Shown: piece by piece, positions 1-15,900 of the stretch
Layout: each line of letters starts with the position of its first letter
How positions within the stretch are numbered: the first letter of the stretch is position 1
NCBI GenBank assembly: GCA_009869945.1
Contig: WIXG01000014.1
Span: forward strand, 372,001 to 436,000
Source of the DNA: Mesaphorura yosii
Taxonomy: Eukaryota > Arthropoda > Collembola > Poduromorpha > Tullbergiidae
DNA: 64,000 bases
Direction: 5' to 3'
Notes under the pieces: model-generated
Databases searched by the model: none
Seen by the model: the letters and a program-made list of their open reading frames with translations, nothing else
What the model was told of the DNA's origin: nothing
Translations under genes and position numbers: made by a program

Positions 1-969
1 GCGGCAACAATTGCATTGTGAAGCAGTTCTGTTAAAACCAAAAACTCATCATGATGCTTCCATTTTATTTGGACCAGTATAGTTGTAGTTGTTCTAGGAC
101 CAGTCCTTTTCGCTGGATATTGGTTTCCTTGCAGTTTTTGGAAGATTCATTATGACTCAACAAGACTTGTTCACCCTCAAAATTGCATGTGGATTGGGGA
201 TAGAATTGCCTCATTTCTAACCAAAGCAAAGATGACTTTGCTCCTGTCCTGTTTTTTTTTTTAGAAATTAACGGACTCCTTGGACGATGATTTGGTTGTT
301 TTCTTTACCGTCAGCGCTGCCTGGATTTCGTAGAACTTTTACTTTCATTTCGGTTTTGTCAATGTGGTTGGAAATGGAAACGGTCTTTCAGTTTCGTTGA
401 AACCTGTGCCGAAGAAAGTAGCGTAATTCGAAGTTCTTTGTCATATTTTGCGAAAAAGATACATGGTCTGAGCTCCGGGTTCCTGTGTACTGCGCTAGTT
501 GATTCTGTGGAGGTATAAAGACGGAGGAATTCTTCGCATTTGACTTCTTTCTTGTTGATAAAGAGCAATTTATGGCTTTGCTCCAAATTCGGAAATCGAA
601 AGAAAGGGTTAAAGAGTCAACCCCAAATTGGTTAACCGGAATACATTTCAAGGGTTTGTGCGTGTGTGTCCCACGAGTGGAATTAGACAAAGTGACAGTT
701 GGCTTTCTTAAGGGATTATGACTAATGATTATCTGAAGCAACAAATACAATGGGTCACGCTCAGTTTGGTGATTTATGGCGATTAACGGGATTTTATTTT
801 CGTGCATAATTTAGGACCCTTTGACGTGGTTCATTCATTGCAGCTGATATACTAAAATTAGACCTCCAAATATTGACAACGGTTTTGAAACCAGTGTTTA
901 CTTCAGTACCGTATTTGCCTCCGAATAAGAAGTGCAATCTGTGATCCTTTTAAAAATTTTGTCGTCTAG
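1..969. other. Upstream sequence, probably cap-n-collar intron
   Basis: No exon or gene is recognised here. The first recognisable cap-n-collar exon follows directly and begins in phase 0 after a pyrimidine-rich stretch ending in CGTCTAG, so this stretch is most likely intron of that gene. The open frames present on both strands have no recognisable similarity and no matching splice sites. The last 20 bases form the acceptor. Confidence 0.5.
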
Positions 970-3900
970 AACAATGAGGAAAAAGCGATCCAAGAATCGC
1001 CGCAATTTGCTGACACCGAGCAACAGACACCTGGACTCGGCCTGGACGATGATGAGTTCCTTGGAGCCACGGCGCTCTGGCCGCCTCCGTCCCCCTTGTT
1101 CGTGGAGAACGAAATTGTGCTCGGTGAACCACGAAATTCCACAGATGTACTGGACAGCGACTACGAGCTGGCACTCGGATTCGAGGAGCAGGCACGTGCG
1201 TTGGAATTGCTTGAGGTAAGTGCATTCCCATATTTAGACATCGCGTCTCATTTTGCACTACTCCACTAACTTCACAAGAGTCACGCCGCATTGGAATTCC
1301 CTGAAATTCTATCAGATCTTGTGATCGTGCAACAATTAGACTAGGATAAAAGTAAACACTTGAGATTTTTTCCCTCTCCATTTGTAATTAGTGTATTTGA
1401 GCCACGATGCTGATTAACATTGTAACAGATTACGTAAACTAATCAAGAGACGACCTTGGAAGTGTAGGTGAGAATGAAAGCAGCAGCATATGCAACAACA
1501 AAAGGCTTTTCTTAAGATTTCGAATTGCGTGTCAGTAAGAATAAGAATAAGAAAGGATTTTCCATTGAATTTGGAATCATTATTTTACGTATTTTTTATG
1601 CATCTTCTGCGTTTCTCACTTGACGAAGGATGGTGTGACATTGAACACGATTTTTTCAAGTTTATAAATAACACATGACTGAGTTTGCTCAAGTTTAGTT
1701 TTTTAATATGATTCCAAAGCGTTCAAGTACAAATGTGTTCTTATTTTTATGCCGCCTGTAACAGCGTTTAATTATTGAAATATACTGATGGACATGAAAG
1801 ATACAGTTCGGCGTAAATTTTCCCTGAAAATGATTTACAGTATTGCAGAAGCAGCTAATTCGAATCCGTAGTACTTCGTCGGTACATGCAACGAAGTCGC
1901 CCGTGTGTCGCCGTAATGATTATAAATGATGTGTTGAAGACCGCAATCTTTTCAATGCAATGTGAGCTTTTCAAGGTGTATAGAGCGCACGAAGTACGAA
2001 GCGCAGAGCGCTTGTGGGCTTAAATAGGTAGACGTTGAAAAAATGGCCGCGAGTACACACAATACGAGATTGATGGTCATTTTCAGGCACTTCTGCCTTG
2101 ATAAGAGGCAGTATAAAAATATTACTATGAAGTGCACGAGTAAAAAGGAAAATGAAACGGACTGAGCAGGGGAAGAAAGAGTTTATACATGTATGCGAAG
2201 AGGACACGCTGAATCGAGTTGAGATGTTTAGTTGAGAGCGGAGCTGAGAAATGTTTAAGCACAGCGAAGTACAAAGAATAAAAACTCCTCCCTGCCAAAT
2301 TCCAACACAAAAAAGGCAATGGCTGGCAGATGGACGGGAATTACAACTTGATTTAGCGTGTCTAAGAGATTTTGGAATTTTATCCATGTAAATTGGCTCT
2401 GGCATATTAACTTCAGGACCATTCGACACTTAATGATTTCTGTTCTTCTTTGTCCTATTCATTTCTAAACAGCAATGGATTCTTGCAACTTGCGAATTAA
2501 TTATAATTTCCCCGAATTTTTCCTTGTTTCAGAGTTTCCGGGCGTTGGAAGATGAGAGTTTGATGGGCGCAATTTCACCGCTGGCCATTCATAGTAAGTG
2601 CAAGTTTTTATTTACGTATGTAGTCAAAAAGTTTTGCCATAGTAATTGCATGAACGAATGAAAGGATACCACAGGACTTTGAGCCGACAGAGTAATTAAG
2701 CCTCAACTGGAAATAGTATTTAGTTAATCTGTATTGATTGCTGACAGGAGTCATTTCATGTATGTAGCCCAGTCTATCGTGAGCTTCAACGGCACGGCGT
2801 GGTGATTTCATCTTTTACGACTTCATTTCATCAAGTTCAAGACCCTTTCCATTAACTCGCATTCGGTCTGAGCATCTGATATAATAACATGCCTGGGAAA
2901 TTACCGTGTCAATTCTTACACAACAATTTGTTGAGAAGGGTTGGTGTGGTGTGCGGTTGTGAGCCTGTGAGAGCTTACGGAACAGGTTGCAGGTTGCGAC
3001 GCGGAGCTCCTCATGTGATTACAAATTTTTGACACTTTTCATACACGATTAACAACGATCATGATCGTCAACATTTTCTTACAAGATCGCATTTCCAAGA
3101 AAAACACTAAAGTCAATGTCGGTACTCAACAAAATTTTCTGGCCTACCGCTCATTATCCCGTCATCTGTAGCAGACTGGAATGCCTTTGATTTCTCTAAC
3201 GATAAGTGACGTACATTTGAGCGTCGAACGACGAAGAAAAACTGCACTCAAGCAAGGTTGTGGGAAAGCATAAGGCATATCGTAAGTGGCTCTTGACCTT
3301 TCGCGGCGTGATCATAAGAAAACATAAGATAGTCACGCCTTCAAATATGAACATTATTCAAGCACACATTTGCAATATTACGAATTTGAAAACTTAAGAC
3401 ATTTGATTCGACTGGTAGCAAGAGAATTTGTCGGCAAAATGGTAAAATGAGAGTCAGAAGAACCTTTCGTTCGTAATTGCCCATTTACCACCGAAGCTAA
3501 ATGATAGATGCCTGTAATGACAATCGGACGTGAAGGGAACACGACGCATCTTTTTGTCACTTTTCTTTTTGTATTGTTGCCTGACTTGACTTATTTCCTT
3601 ATCCTTTATCTAAATTACGGTCAGGTAAAGTAATCATCCTCGAACGAGAGCCTGTTTTCACAACACATCGCCGGCGACAATAACAAAACACACGTAATTT
3701 GACAATATTTTGTCTTGGTTTTGATTTTACGCGTTCCCAAGACTCAATCATGTTCTTCAGTATTTAAGTACCACATCCATCATTCGATGAATGAGATGGG
3801 CTAACGACGACGAGAAGCGAACAGTCTGCGTCCCTTCTACTGCAACAACGATTTATACCTTTTGTAATGTTTACTTTTAGCATTCCTGTGTAATCTTAAT

Positions 3901-6900
3901 GCGTTAAAGAAGAGATGCCTGATGTAAATGGTTCAAAAGCATAAATTATCAATTCCTGAGTACGAATCGAACTGTACTCTCTCTCTTATGGACAAAAGTT
4001 TGATTGGTGCATCCAGCAACTGCGTTTGATTTCGAAATGAATCTGATGAAATATTCGTGAAGGGGCATTCCTATTGAGTATTTGTTAGTATTGTTGAATT
4101 AGATTCGGATTCTTGAATTCTTCACGTGTGATACTGCACTGCGCACAGCTCGTGGGGCTAAAAAATGACATTCGGAAATCTCATTTTTCATTTTCGGACT
4201 CTAGCCATTGCTTACAATGCACAATAGCCTAGTATTCACAGTCAGAAGGAAAATATATTATTTTAGTCACAGTAGCGCGTACCACAATTCAATGCGATTT
4301 GGATTGTCATTTTCGGAACAGCCCTTGAGTAAATAGTGCTACAATGAAATCGCTACACTGTATTTACCCTTCCTTCCTTTTCCGGGACGTGTGTGATCGA
4401 ATTGCACGACTTTTTATACCCTCATCGCACTCAGGCACGACCCGAAATTGATCACAGCTCAAAAAGCTACGTATTGTGCATTTAACCCTTTCCAATATTT
4501 ATACCCTCGCTTTCTTTCTCTGTCTGTGAGACGCTATCGAAAATAATTTCTAAATTCAATTTTTTATCACTCACAAAGGCGCGCACAATAAATCGAATTA
4601 GAATTTCAGAGATTGATTTTTGTCGTCACGTTGCACGGTTGTGGCTCAGTCAGCCATTGGCTTGCTGGAATCATTCAGGCTTATCGAGTTCGGTTGAGGT
4701 TGAAGTCAGTTCATTGTGTTTCGTGTTTTTTATTTTTCAAATTTATGTCTTTTGCTACGGCAGTTCAAGCCAGCCATGCTGAGTCTTCTTGACTACTGCT
4801 GTGATATGCCGTTAAAAAGACTTTGCGCCGTGATCCATTCGATATGCTTCTCTCGCTTGAGAACAGGCTGCTCTCCATTATCCGAGCAGAAATAATAAAT
4901 GTTACTACAAAATGGCCGACGATGCTAAGATTTGAATTCCGATTTTATTTGTAGTTCAGGAGGTGAGCATACACTGAAGATCCGACAGTTGACCTCAATT
5001 CAATTTCATGGAAATTAAAGGCTGGTACACAACACACATGAATTTCTTGTTCCGAGTTCATTCGTAATGCCTTCCTTTATGGAATTATTGCCAAATGCTC
5101 ACAAAGGTCATGCGTACTTGGCTTAAATTTTGTTTTCCTCCAAAGTCAAAATTCCGTGAAGGAGTTTTCGATTCTCAAGATAATTCTGAAATGAGTCATT
5201 CTTCCTGTGCCTACAGAATCGGCTTTTTACAGTAAAACGTCAGATGTGTCAGTCATACGCGTCCCATGAGTTTACGTGCTCCGATTGGAAACTTACCTTT
5301 CATAAGTTTTATGATTAATGATTCATGCATCATAATTCATATCGTTTTGTACGGCTTCTGACATACGTGAGTAGAAAAATATAGTTTCTGCTTTCTTTTT
5401 GTTCCACACAATAAAGGAACTAGCCGAGTTGCACCTTTCCTGTTTTCGAGTTGGGTTTTCGTGCTTTCGAGGTCATGCATGTTTACAATTTAAGTTCAGA
5501 AGTCGTTAATGGATTTTAAAATCTCTGATTTTTACTTTACGATTTACAATACGGGTGTTGGTTTGGCACGTTTTGACCGTGAGTCTTTCCATTTGAGCAT
5601 TTTAATTGAACATGGCTCGTTTACTCCTTTGATGGCAGTATGGAATTGTTTATTGCGAATTTGAAAGAGAAGAAAGACGAGGAAGAGACAAGAGCGGTAT
5701 GTGCAGTAATTAGATGAAATTCTTGCCGCTAATTCATCACACACCATATAAAGAATTAATTGTACATATTCTTCCGTTGTATTTGCCCACTCAAGTAAAC
5801 ATGACATATTTTGACAAATGAGTTATAATGGATGAGCTTCATTGTACGATGTGCTTAGCCTTGCACGGAACCAAAACGTGGCGATGCAAAGCAAATAGTA
5901 AGCACAATATTAATATGAATACTGTACGAGTAATAACCTCCTAGTCTTTACGTAGAATTAATATATGAAATCTGTGAAAGGAGACGCGAAGAGCAGGCAG
6001 GTTCGTACTGCATGCCATGCGCCAAACTTCGGCGACTGTTTTGATTTGTCAGAAATATATTATGATTGAGCGACTGCGAATTCATGACAGAGAAAACAAA
6101 AGTTACATACATAACAGAAAACAGGAGACGTCGTCTGGCGTCTTCTGGCTTTTGAAAGTGACTCGTGAACGTGGCCTGTCTGTAGTCAGCGTCAAGGCGG
6201 CCAGCAAGTATATCACATTTATAATTGTTCTTCATTTGTGCCAAAATAATTACACGTGAATGACGAACAATTCTTGAAACAGCGCAGTAGTCCATCAAGT
6301 CGTGATTATAACGGACGGCCATAATTTCGAATTGAATTTCCATTTATTGCAGTGACTTATTGACAGCGACGACTGGCGATATTGGGTTCTGCTTGACTGA
6401 ATGCGATATGTATTTTTAGAAAAGCATTCAAGTGTCAAATCACGATTCAATACAGTTGCAAAAATACATTAGCGAACGAGTTGTTCGGCTGAACATCGTG
6501 CCCGCGTCATTATTCTTGCCAGCAAGCCATGTTGTACGAAGCTTTCTAATTCTTAATTCTTCAGGTCTAATTATAAGCAATAAATTTATTGATTCGATGC
6601 ATTCAATGAGAATTTGCATTTCAAAAGCGAGCACGCAATTTTTCGCCGTTCAACGGTTTCCATCAGCGACAGGTCAGACGCGAAATCCCTTCGGTGTCTG
6701 TGATTGAAGTCATTCACGCTTATCAAGCGTTGGGTCGTACCATTTTGGGTTCTGACTGGCTTTGCTCTGTAAAAATGTGGCTGTGGTGTTTTGAGCAACG
6801 CAACCAACTTTTTGGTTCATGAGCTCGAACTGCCATGCTTTAACTTGTTTTTCAGCCGTGTCGTAGCGAGAGACGTGATTGCTGCGATATTCGTCATGTC

Positions 6901-9900
6901 TTGACGATTCCGTCTCATCTGATTTAGTTTCAATTCAACCATGAAAATTTTCAAATATTTTTTGTACGGCTGTGAACTCGCTGTGCACGCCTTTGTGTGA
7001 AAAATCTTGAGCGATCTTTCGAACTGACTGGCTGACTGTGACGCAATGCACTCTGAAATTGACGGCCACAAATGGATTCGTCGTAATTCTAGTTTCTCAG
7101 CGCTTAAATAATTTTGTCTGGGAATTCTGTGACTCAAAAATCCTCGCTTTTATTTTTGCAAACCACTTTGACCTCATTCGATTCTAAAATCAAACACTGT
7201 GAGGACTCTGGAAATTTCTGAATGCAATGCAGTAGAATTTTCATCTGGTCTGTGCCTGTCTTGACTCGACGCTGTAAAATGGTTTGGTCGGAATCAAGAC
7301 GGGTAAATTTCTTCGTACGTCTAACTTGTGCTCTTGCTGGCACCCATCCTTGACATGACTTGCACTCTTTGATGTTCTTTGATTTTTTGTTGTGTTCTTT
7401 CGAGGTTGTCTGAATTATAGTAGTACGTAGTACGTGTGAAGCAGGCGCAAATGCAACAAAGTTATGTTCACATTTTCAATATCGCGTAGGGCAACTCCGG
7501 AAAATTCGCCCTGCATTGCGGTTTCATAGCTATAGCATTTTTGTGGTTCTAAATTGTTACAGTTAATTAATTGTTCATGGTAAGTCGGTTAGAATTTGTA
7601 CAATATAGCCAAACATTTTTCTTGTCTCAAATTCTTTAATTCGTAGCTTGGCTATTTGGGCTGCAGTTTTCAAATTGCGTAATCCCGACACTTGGCCGGG
7701 CGGGATATGGAGAAAAGTGTCCACTGAGGCAAACGTACTTGTTCTACATTACAACTCAATAACGATGATACCATGCAAGTGGTGAGGCAAGATGAGAAGT
7801 CATGATGATTCTACAGGAAATATCACGAGTACTACTTGTCGGCCATCCTCTTCTTTTGAGTACGAATGAAATTTGTTGATAATGATGATGCTGTGTTAAT
7901 TTTCATTAAGGCTTACGGCAAGCGTGCGAATTCAGGCTGAATACTGACATCGAAATGCGATTGTGTTATTCTTCTGGCAGTGCTCTAGCTATAGGCATGC
8001 AATTTCAATATGGGACAGTTTCTTCACTGGAAATCGAAATTTGTTTTGATTATGAGTTGAGCTATCTAATTGAGTTAAGTTGGTGATAAGACCAAATGCC
8101 ATCTTGTCATTAGACCGAACTCACGTTAACGGTGTATCATAATGCAAATTAACACGAGGCCACGATAAAATGTCAACGCTCAACCTAGAAGTATTGCTCA
8201 ATTCGACTGTAAGTTAAAAGAACGTGACAAGGCAGTACGAAACAATTGCCTTCCTCTTGAGAACATCTCGGCGACGCGAGGCAAAGTAGGAATGAACTTG
8301 AGTTTAAAGATTAAGCCATAATGGCTGCGTAATAATGGCCTTAAAGACTGAAGACACGACGACGACAAGGAAGTGCGCAAGTTAAATAGAGGTGTGGAAG
8401 CATGCTTAAGCGATAACAATAATAATGGTAAACTTGACCATCCATAAAATTATACAATTATCACCTGTGCAATGTAATTGACGGAGGTTGGCAAATTACC
8501 TTCTTGGCCATTGCCGTCATCATCAGCATGAATTGCAAAGCAAATACTTTAAGGCGTACATGCATTGTGCTACTGAGAAGGTGGTGTGAAGATAACATGT
8601 GAGTCTTGGTCAGCCATTTGAAATAATTCACATGTTTTGAGAGAATTCACGTTTCGTGTAATTTTGGGAATACAACGAATATCAGTTAACAATTTAAACC
8701 TTTTAACGGCTGAGCTCAGTTTGCACGCTGTTTACTGAAGGAAGTTCAAACTTGTTGGCAAAGTGATGATAAAGATGACAATGGCTTTGGCTTAGGTTTT
8801 CGGGTTCTTAAAAGATTAAAAATTTGTCGCATCCTTTCTACACCTGACTGTCATGGTCAATGAACGTACGGGACCCAGCACACGACCCAGTGTCATTAGT
8901 GGACGTGTACAATTTGTACATGCAATTTCATCTCGTGAGGAAAGTGACAAATTGACGTCGTTGGTCGTCGTCTTGAACTTGTACGTAGACTTTGACTCGT
9001 GGGCCTGCTATTAAGATAATGACAGAAATTATGACACATGCAAAAACAATTTCATGGTACTTTAGGCAAGATACCATTAGAAGAGACACTTGTTTGTTTT
9101 ATGTCAAACTCATGCAAAGCACAAGCGTGTTATTACTTACTGCCATTTTGGCCATAATCATATGTTCGTATCGTATTAAAGAGGATGACGGAGTTTGGTG
9201 CAAATAAAATGTCAAATTTAAGTAATTGCACGAGTTTAAAGAATTTGCACTTCATTCTTTATCACCATCTATCCCACGAACGATGACTCTGTTCCTGGTT
9301 CTGAGTCGTTAATTGTCAATTCTTGAAATTAAGAGCAAATCATAAAATTGACTAGTCGTTAAAGAGGATTTCGCGTGAATCAACTGGATTTAATCTCAAA
9401 ACACAGCTGTGACGACAGGTGGATAAGAGAAAAGTCAGACTCATATTGCTCCTATTGTACCTTGCAAGTAAGAAATATGGACCTCAAGTGCTTTTACCAA
9501 GAAATGAGAAACTTAGTTTGAATGACTTAGTTGAGTCTTCAAGCGACTCTTAAGAATTTGTTTTTCCTCTTTGCTTTGCGTCCGAAATTAAAATTGACAC
9601 CAATTACTTCAGTCTTCCCAGGCAAAGGAATGAATCATTCACAAGACTTCAGGCATTTCAACGATTCAAGTGGTTTGAACGAAAATGTTCAGGTGAGGTT
9701 GTTGAAAGGTTTATGCTGCCGTTGACACTTGTGGACTGCACTTGAGTAAGTCGACTTTATGTGCCTTCACTCTACAAAGGTCAAAGACTGTGCATCCTCG
9801 GTCCTTATTCGTGGTTTAAATTTAAATTCAAACACTTCAAGACATTTTTTCCTGTAGCCTTCCAGCATGAAAATACTCTATCTAAATTACTTTGAAAAGT

Positions 9901-12900
9901 ATAGGCGCAGCGAATAACAGAAATTCAGACACGCAGCAAGAGGAAATCCTGAAAATTACTTCGAATACCTGCAAAATAGATTCGTAATCCTGAAAGGAAA
10001 TAAAATGGTCTTGGTGAATTTAATTTAATAATAGTGCCAGGCCCGAAGAAAATATGAACCACAGTCAAAACTTGAGAAGCATGTGTCCCAAATGAGACAA
10101 AGCAGGCGTTCGAATTGTTGCAGGAGAAATTTCAACTTGGTCCCACCAGGAACAGTTTCTTCGGTTTCATACCGAGCATCCTATCTCTTGTACAAAAAAT
10201 ATTGTTGGGTCATCATCATCGTCTGCGGAGCAGCACAGCAATTTACGCTCGTTCGTGTTTTTACGCAGTGCGCTGTGCGGTGCGTTTCTAATGGTCGATG
10301 ATGGAAACAATGCATTTCTGTAGAGATTGGTTCCACCATAAATTACAATGGAGGAGGCTCAATTTTTTCAGGATTCCGATGCCCCATAGTGCCGGGCTAT
10401 CCCTGTGTGCCGTGGCGTGTAATGCTTTCTCTCGGCTGGTCGGGACTCAATTCTCATTATAATATCAGACTGCGAAGAACGGCATTAAATATTATTATGG
10501 AAAACAAAATGTTCTTTAAAAAAAGTTGGGCATTAATAATCTCTCGCGGTACGCAGGCTGTGGCTTTACTTCTCTCACGATGCAAGCACACGATCTTGAA
10601 ATTGTCTTCTTTCCTATTACACAATAAGGAATTAAATCGTGAAAATTAATGGCTACAGCCGTGCTAGGTCGGGTTGCTCTATAATGATGTCGTGGTTTCC
10701 CGTGCTGCAATGGTTTGGTTTGGTACGGTAACAATGGTCTCACCATTGCACGCTCACTTCGAAGTTGTGTTGTGGTAGAATGCATAATTGTAATAAAACA
10801 GTACCTGCTGGGCCAGTCAGGGAGTTACACGTTTAGGGATTTTCTGAGAGAGTCTCGTAGATCCGCACTCTGCCTGCATGCACATGAAAGACGGAAAGAT
10901 TAAACATGGCGGCCATATTCCTTTGGCGAATGCGGATATGGTGAAAGAAGGGATACAAACACGTGAAGGTTGACATGCTCAGGACACAAACCAAAGTTGG
11001 ACAAATTCATGAATGAGCATCGCAAAGTGTTTTCCAGAATTAAAAGCGCCGGGCTCGTAAAACAAAATGTTGCAGCACATTTTTACTCGCATCGACTTGT
11101 CATGATGACGAAATGAAACGGCTCATTCATAATTCTTGGATTACTCGTGCACAGCGAGCGAATGCTCGTTTGTGGCACTGAGCTAATTTACGCACGACAG
11201 TTTAGTGTTTCAGCAGCAGGCTGTTCTTGACCTAAGTTATCACATACGAATTAAACTCTTTATTTACAAGCACAAAATATTTCCAACTCAGCATTACATA
11301 GTAAAAATAATTTTTTGTCTTTCCATTCTTCTTAATACAATAAAGGACATTCAGACGATGAAGGAGGTTCTTCTCCGGAGCGACTGGAAGACGAAGAGGA
11401 GCTTGGATCTGTGTCAAGAGACGAAGATCAGCAGAGTGGCAGTGCACGATGCCAAGGCAGCCGGTCTCGAGGCATTAGCACTTGCAGCAGCATCAGTAGT
11501 CGTCGAAGCAGCTTCAGAAGTACCAACTCACCGTCTTCGAGCGCCTCAATCACCCATCATTCTTTGGCTGGTTCCCCAAGTCATGATGAGCCTGCAATTA
11601 ATGATCACGATGATGTGGATGATGCCATGGCCGAGCTTAATGCAGCTAACTCCACAATTGCAAGTGCAGTCAATTCAATAATTGGTAAGAAGAAAGTTAT
11701 TTACACTGTCCGCTTTGTGCCCTAGCTAACGCTAATCAGGAACCAACTGCATCCGTTGTTCCTGTAATTGCTGCAGTAAATGCACGAGTCACTGCTTTCA
11801 TTCGTCCGTTCGCTTGTCGCGTCCCAAATTGGACACTTCCATCTAAGAATCTCAGCATCAATATGCAATGCACCGAGTCCATCATTCATTCCTTGCATTG
11901 TACAACAATTTTTTGTAATCATAATTGATTGAAATTGACATTTATCATTCGAGTTGGCCGGGTGGTCGGTCGCAAGACAAATGAACCACGAAATCATGTG
12001 CATGTGTGGTGCTTGACACACAAGAGAAAGAGTTGGATGCAAGACAGGCCTCGAATAATCTGCTGTCTGATTGTTGGTGGTATTGACTTGTTCATATTCA
12101 TAGAATATTCAGCCTCACAATGGGGTTACACGTCAACGTTAACTGAAATTCATAGAAAAATGCTCGTGCGCTTTGTCTTTCTTGAGAATACGTGAGTGCG
12201 TGCCCACTCCGCAGCCGCCATTCTGTGATTCATTAGAATTCAGGTTGCCATGCGCATTTACATTGCATTCATGCCGTAAATTCATTTCAGCACAACCATT
12301 CCCAATTACAACTGAGAGTTCAGTGCGGAATTACATTGAAATCTAGACACAATACTGGACCGCGAGTACGTGAGTGTCATTGTTGGCCCGTTCGCATTGC
12401 GCATTTGAATTTAACTTCACACTTGGACTTGGTTCGGAATTAATATGCATATGAATATGAAATGTTTTTCACCAGATGTGAAGAATATGTTTTCCTGTTG
12501 TTTGTTGTAATTGTACTTGGCTTTCGAATTCTTTATAATCGCTTTGATAATTTTTATTTGTGAGCAAGTACGAGTCAAATAATTCCAACTTGCACTGTGC
12601 TTTGCTCGTTGCTCGTACTTCGCTGTACTGCGCGTCGAGTCACAGGGTTTTAACAAAAATAAAAGAAAGAAAGGCCTTGGTTATTTCCATGCACGTCTCT
12701 TGTGTTTAATTCTTCGCCTGTCTTTCTCATTTTATTCACGCCGTGGCAGTCAGTCGCAATGGCATGGGCATTGGTAAGTCAGTCATTCCGTGCTCTGGCT
12801 GTGTTTTTATTTATTCTGTCTTCCATGCCATGCCATACCAGCCAGCCAAATGAAGGAGGAGAATGACTAAACAAAAAATCGTATTATAAAATAATAATAA

Positions 12901-15900
12901 TATATAATATTTAGAATAAAACGTGTACCTTCAATTTCAACAGTGGATCTCGATCGCGCTGCTGACTGAATCAAAATATTATACGTACACACAGTGAATT
13001 AACCATAAAGAGATGAGAAAGGGTCTTCTTCTGCCGGAGCTCAGCATGAGGTTGAATGCCAACAGCAATTTTTCTATTAAATCGAGGATCAGGAGAGAAG
13101 ATGAGAAAGAAGCATAAAAAACCAATCCTGAAGAGACGAGATGAGAAAATTCACTTGCGAGCGGGCAGGCAGAAACATCTGTAAGGATTAAGGAACCAAC
13201 ACGACTCTGATCTAAACGAACCAACGGAGTGATCATGTTCGTGCTGCACTGCAACGAAAATGTTATGATCTAATTATTCTGAGCTCTGGCTTGAATTATA
13301 GTCGAGAGAAAGATAACTGACATTTGGGTTAGACAACCAATGCCAGTCAGCGCAACGAGGAAAGAAAGGGGTTGGAATTTTTTTTATACCAAACCGACGC
13401 GAGTTTTATTTCCCAGCGTAAAATTCTAGCTCACGTATTTCAATGTTCAACCCTTCTGTGCACTAAGCGCTGCGAAGAGTCTCGGTTCATGTAATTTCGT
13501 GCCAAAAATCGATTCCCCCAGAACGCCACACTGCACCAGGGCAATAAACGATCATGCATCGAAGGGACGCGGATGGGCTCCGTGCTCGGCATGGATTGTA
13601 TTATGTAAATTTAATTTTATGGGTAGTCAATCAAGTTGAGAGTTGCAAGTTTGAAATGCAGAATCAATCGCACACCCTCAGCCGATGCTTTCTGTGGCAG
13701 TTAGCATTACACTTTGGCTGATTATTCATTCCTACTCCATCAGTCGACACAAGAATTTTATCTGGTTTCTCAAACTCTGACCTGACGGCTCAAGCGGGTT
13801 GGAATTTTGATTTTGGTTAAACACCTGTTGCTTCTCTGGCTATTCTGACATCGCTTATGCAACCGCTTTACGTTTCAATGTGCACATAATCAAAATTCGA
13901 AACCTGCATTTCATATTTATATGCTGTGCTGTCACTTAATCCGAGCTTGATTGTCACTGTCTTTCTGCAAAGAGACAGTTGACATTTCGTTCACCGACAG
14001 CCGAGCCCTTTTAGCTCTATGTTGCGATAAAATACTCGAACGAGTCAGGCATGTGCGCATGCACATGCCCATAAACATTATGACAATGTGGCTACCCTGT
14101 GCACACGACATTATTGAAATGTGTCCATTTATATAAAGTTCTCCATTGCGTCGTGTTGTATGTGGTTTAGACTGCCTGGTTTTTACAAATTCACGACCGA
14201 CAATTACTTTGATCACTTTTGAAATGCCGGTCGAATTAGTCGAACAGAAAGGAGAATCTTCCGCATAGGGTTGCACAAAATTCACGAAAGTACGCTAGAA
14301 TTTCCACAACCACTCGAATCCAGGCAGACAGCAATTGGAAACAGCCGAGTACCTGGCACTCATTGCGAATATCGAATTAATTCATTGAGGTTAAAGCAGT
14401 AATGTCAAATTACATTGTTACATTCGCAGAGGTACAATATGACATTCAATTTATTACGAGTCATCTTCCCAGCAACTAGCAACTGTCAGTATGGCGTAGC
14501 AGAAACAGCATTGCAGACTAATTGTATTTTACGATCTTGCGAGTGGTACAGGCCCAGGTACAACAATTACTCACAGCGCTAAACTTAGTTGCAATAATAA
14601 TCGTCGCTAGCTACTAGAAATATGATGGAAATATGGTTACGATTGGTTGCATAAGTTTTCCACCCTTTTCGAATGGTAAACCCTCCATTGTCCTTCATTC
14701 ATTGGAGGGATGAATGAGAAGTGCTGCAGAGGAGAAGAGAAGAGTTACGTTGGTTAGGCAGGATGAAGGCAAAAAACATAATTCTTTCTTCTCGTCGCCG
14801 TTCTGATCTTTCTGAAGTTGAATCTTTCTTCATTATCCCTTTATATCAAATTTATTTTTCAAAGCCATCGCTGATGCTGTTGCCTACTGCATGGCTGCAG
14901 CCAGCAAGTACACGGAGCTTAAAATGTATAATTTAATATTTCGATAGTGTTATAGAACGAGGGATGATGATGTTGATGGCGATGGATCAGAGTTAACTCG
15001 TTGCAACAATGCAGCCACAGCCACGTCCACAGGCATTACATGGCCAGTAATAAAATACAATGTTGTACATTATGAAGCCAAGCCTCGCCTTGCCATGCCA
15101 TGCTAGCATTTAAAATCTCACCCTGCTTTGTACTCGCATTCTACCCCGTATAATATGTCCATGGTTGGCGAGCACTGCATTGGAAATGAGAAATGTACTG
15201 ACTGTGCCTCCAATGGCAGCGGCAGAGGGATGCAGGGTATTTTCGAAGCAATATTTTGTTAAGTGATTCGTTTTAGTGCAGACTATGCGCACTGATTATT
15301 CATTCAGTTAATTTCTGTATCACCAAGTCGAGAGTTCTCATCCGCGATTGGCAACCGAAAGTCTTGATCTTGGCATCCAAAGTGTAGCCACAGCCACAAC
15401 TTATCGTCTAGTGCGTGCCGCGTCCTGTTCGTCGAATCCGGATTTAATTTATTATATTTGAAAGAGCAGATTGTGTATTGAGAGTTTTTAACTGTGCGCA
15501 TTTTCCTGTCCCGGTGAATAATTAAGTAGTAGTGTAAGACGTCGCAGTTAATTTTGTGCAACTGACATACTTGAGAATATTCTAGAATTATATTCAGTGA
15601 AGCAAGCGTGGTGATTCGTAAGAGTATGAAAGATTGAAATTGTGCTGTTATTTTGGTCTCGAGAGTCTTGTGCAAGAGAAGTTCTAAGTATTCTGGAGAA
15701 ACGATTTGGCACTGTATGAAGTGCTACGGATCCGCTTTGAACAGGGAACTGAAATCCCGTGACTGAAAAATTGAACTCCTCTGCTAGCTCTAGTTTCCAG
15801 CAAGAGTTTAGCGAACGCGTAAGTTTCACAAGTATTCTCAATATCACCAAAACAGGTCTTCAGACCTAGGTGGCCATATTTTAAGCGAATATGCCATGCG

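Noticed and set aside
1971-2429. 152-codon minus-strand open frame in cap-n-collar intron 2
   Set aside because: It has no domain, its composition is that of intron DNA, and it overlaps two other unrelated frames.
3955-4000. Sequence resembling a tRNA T-arm (GTTCGATTC on the minus strand)
   Set aside because: The flanking bases pair with a ten-base loop rather than a seven-base T-loop, and no acceptor or anticodon stem could be built.
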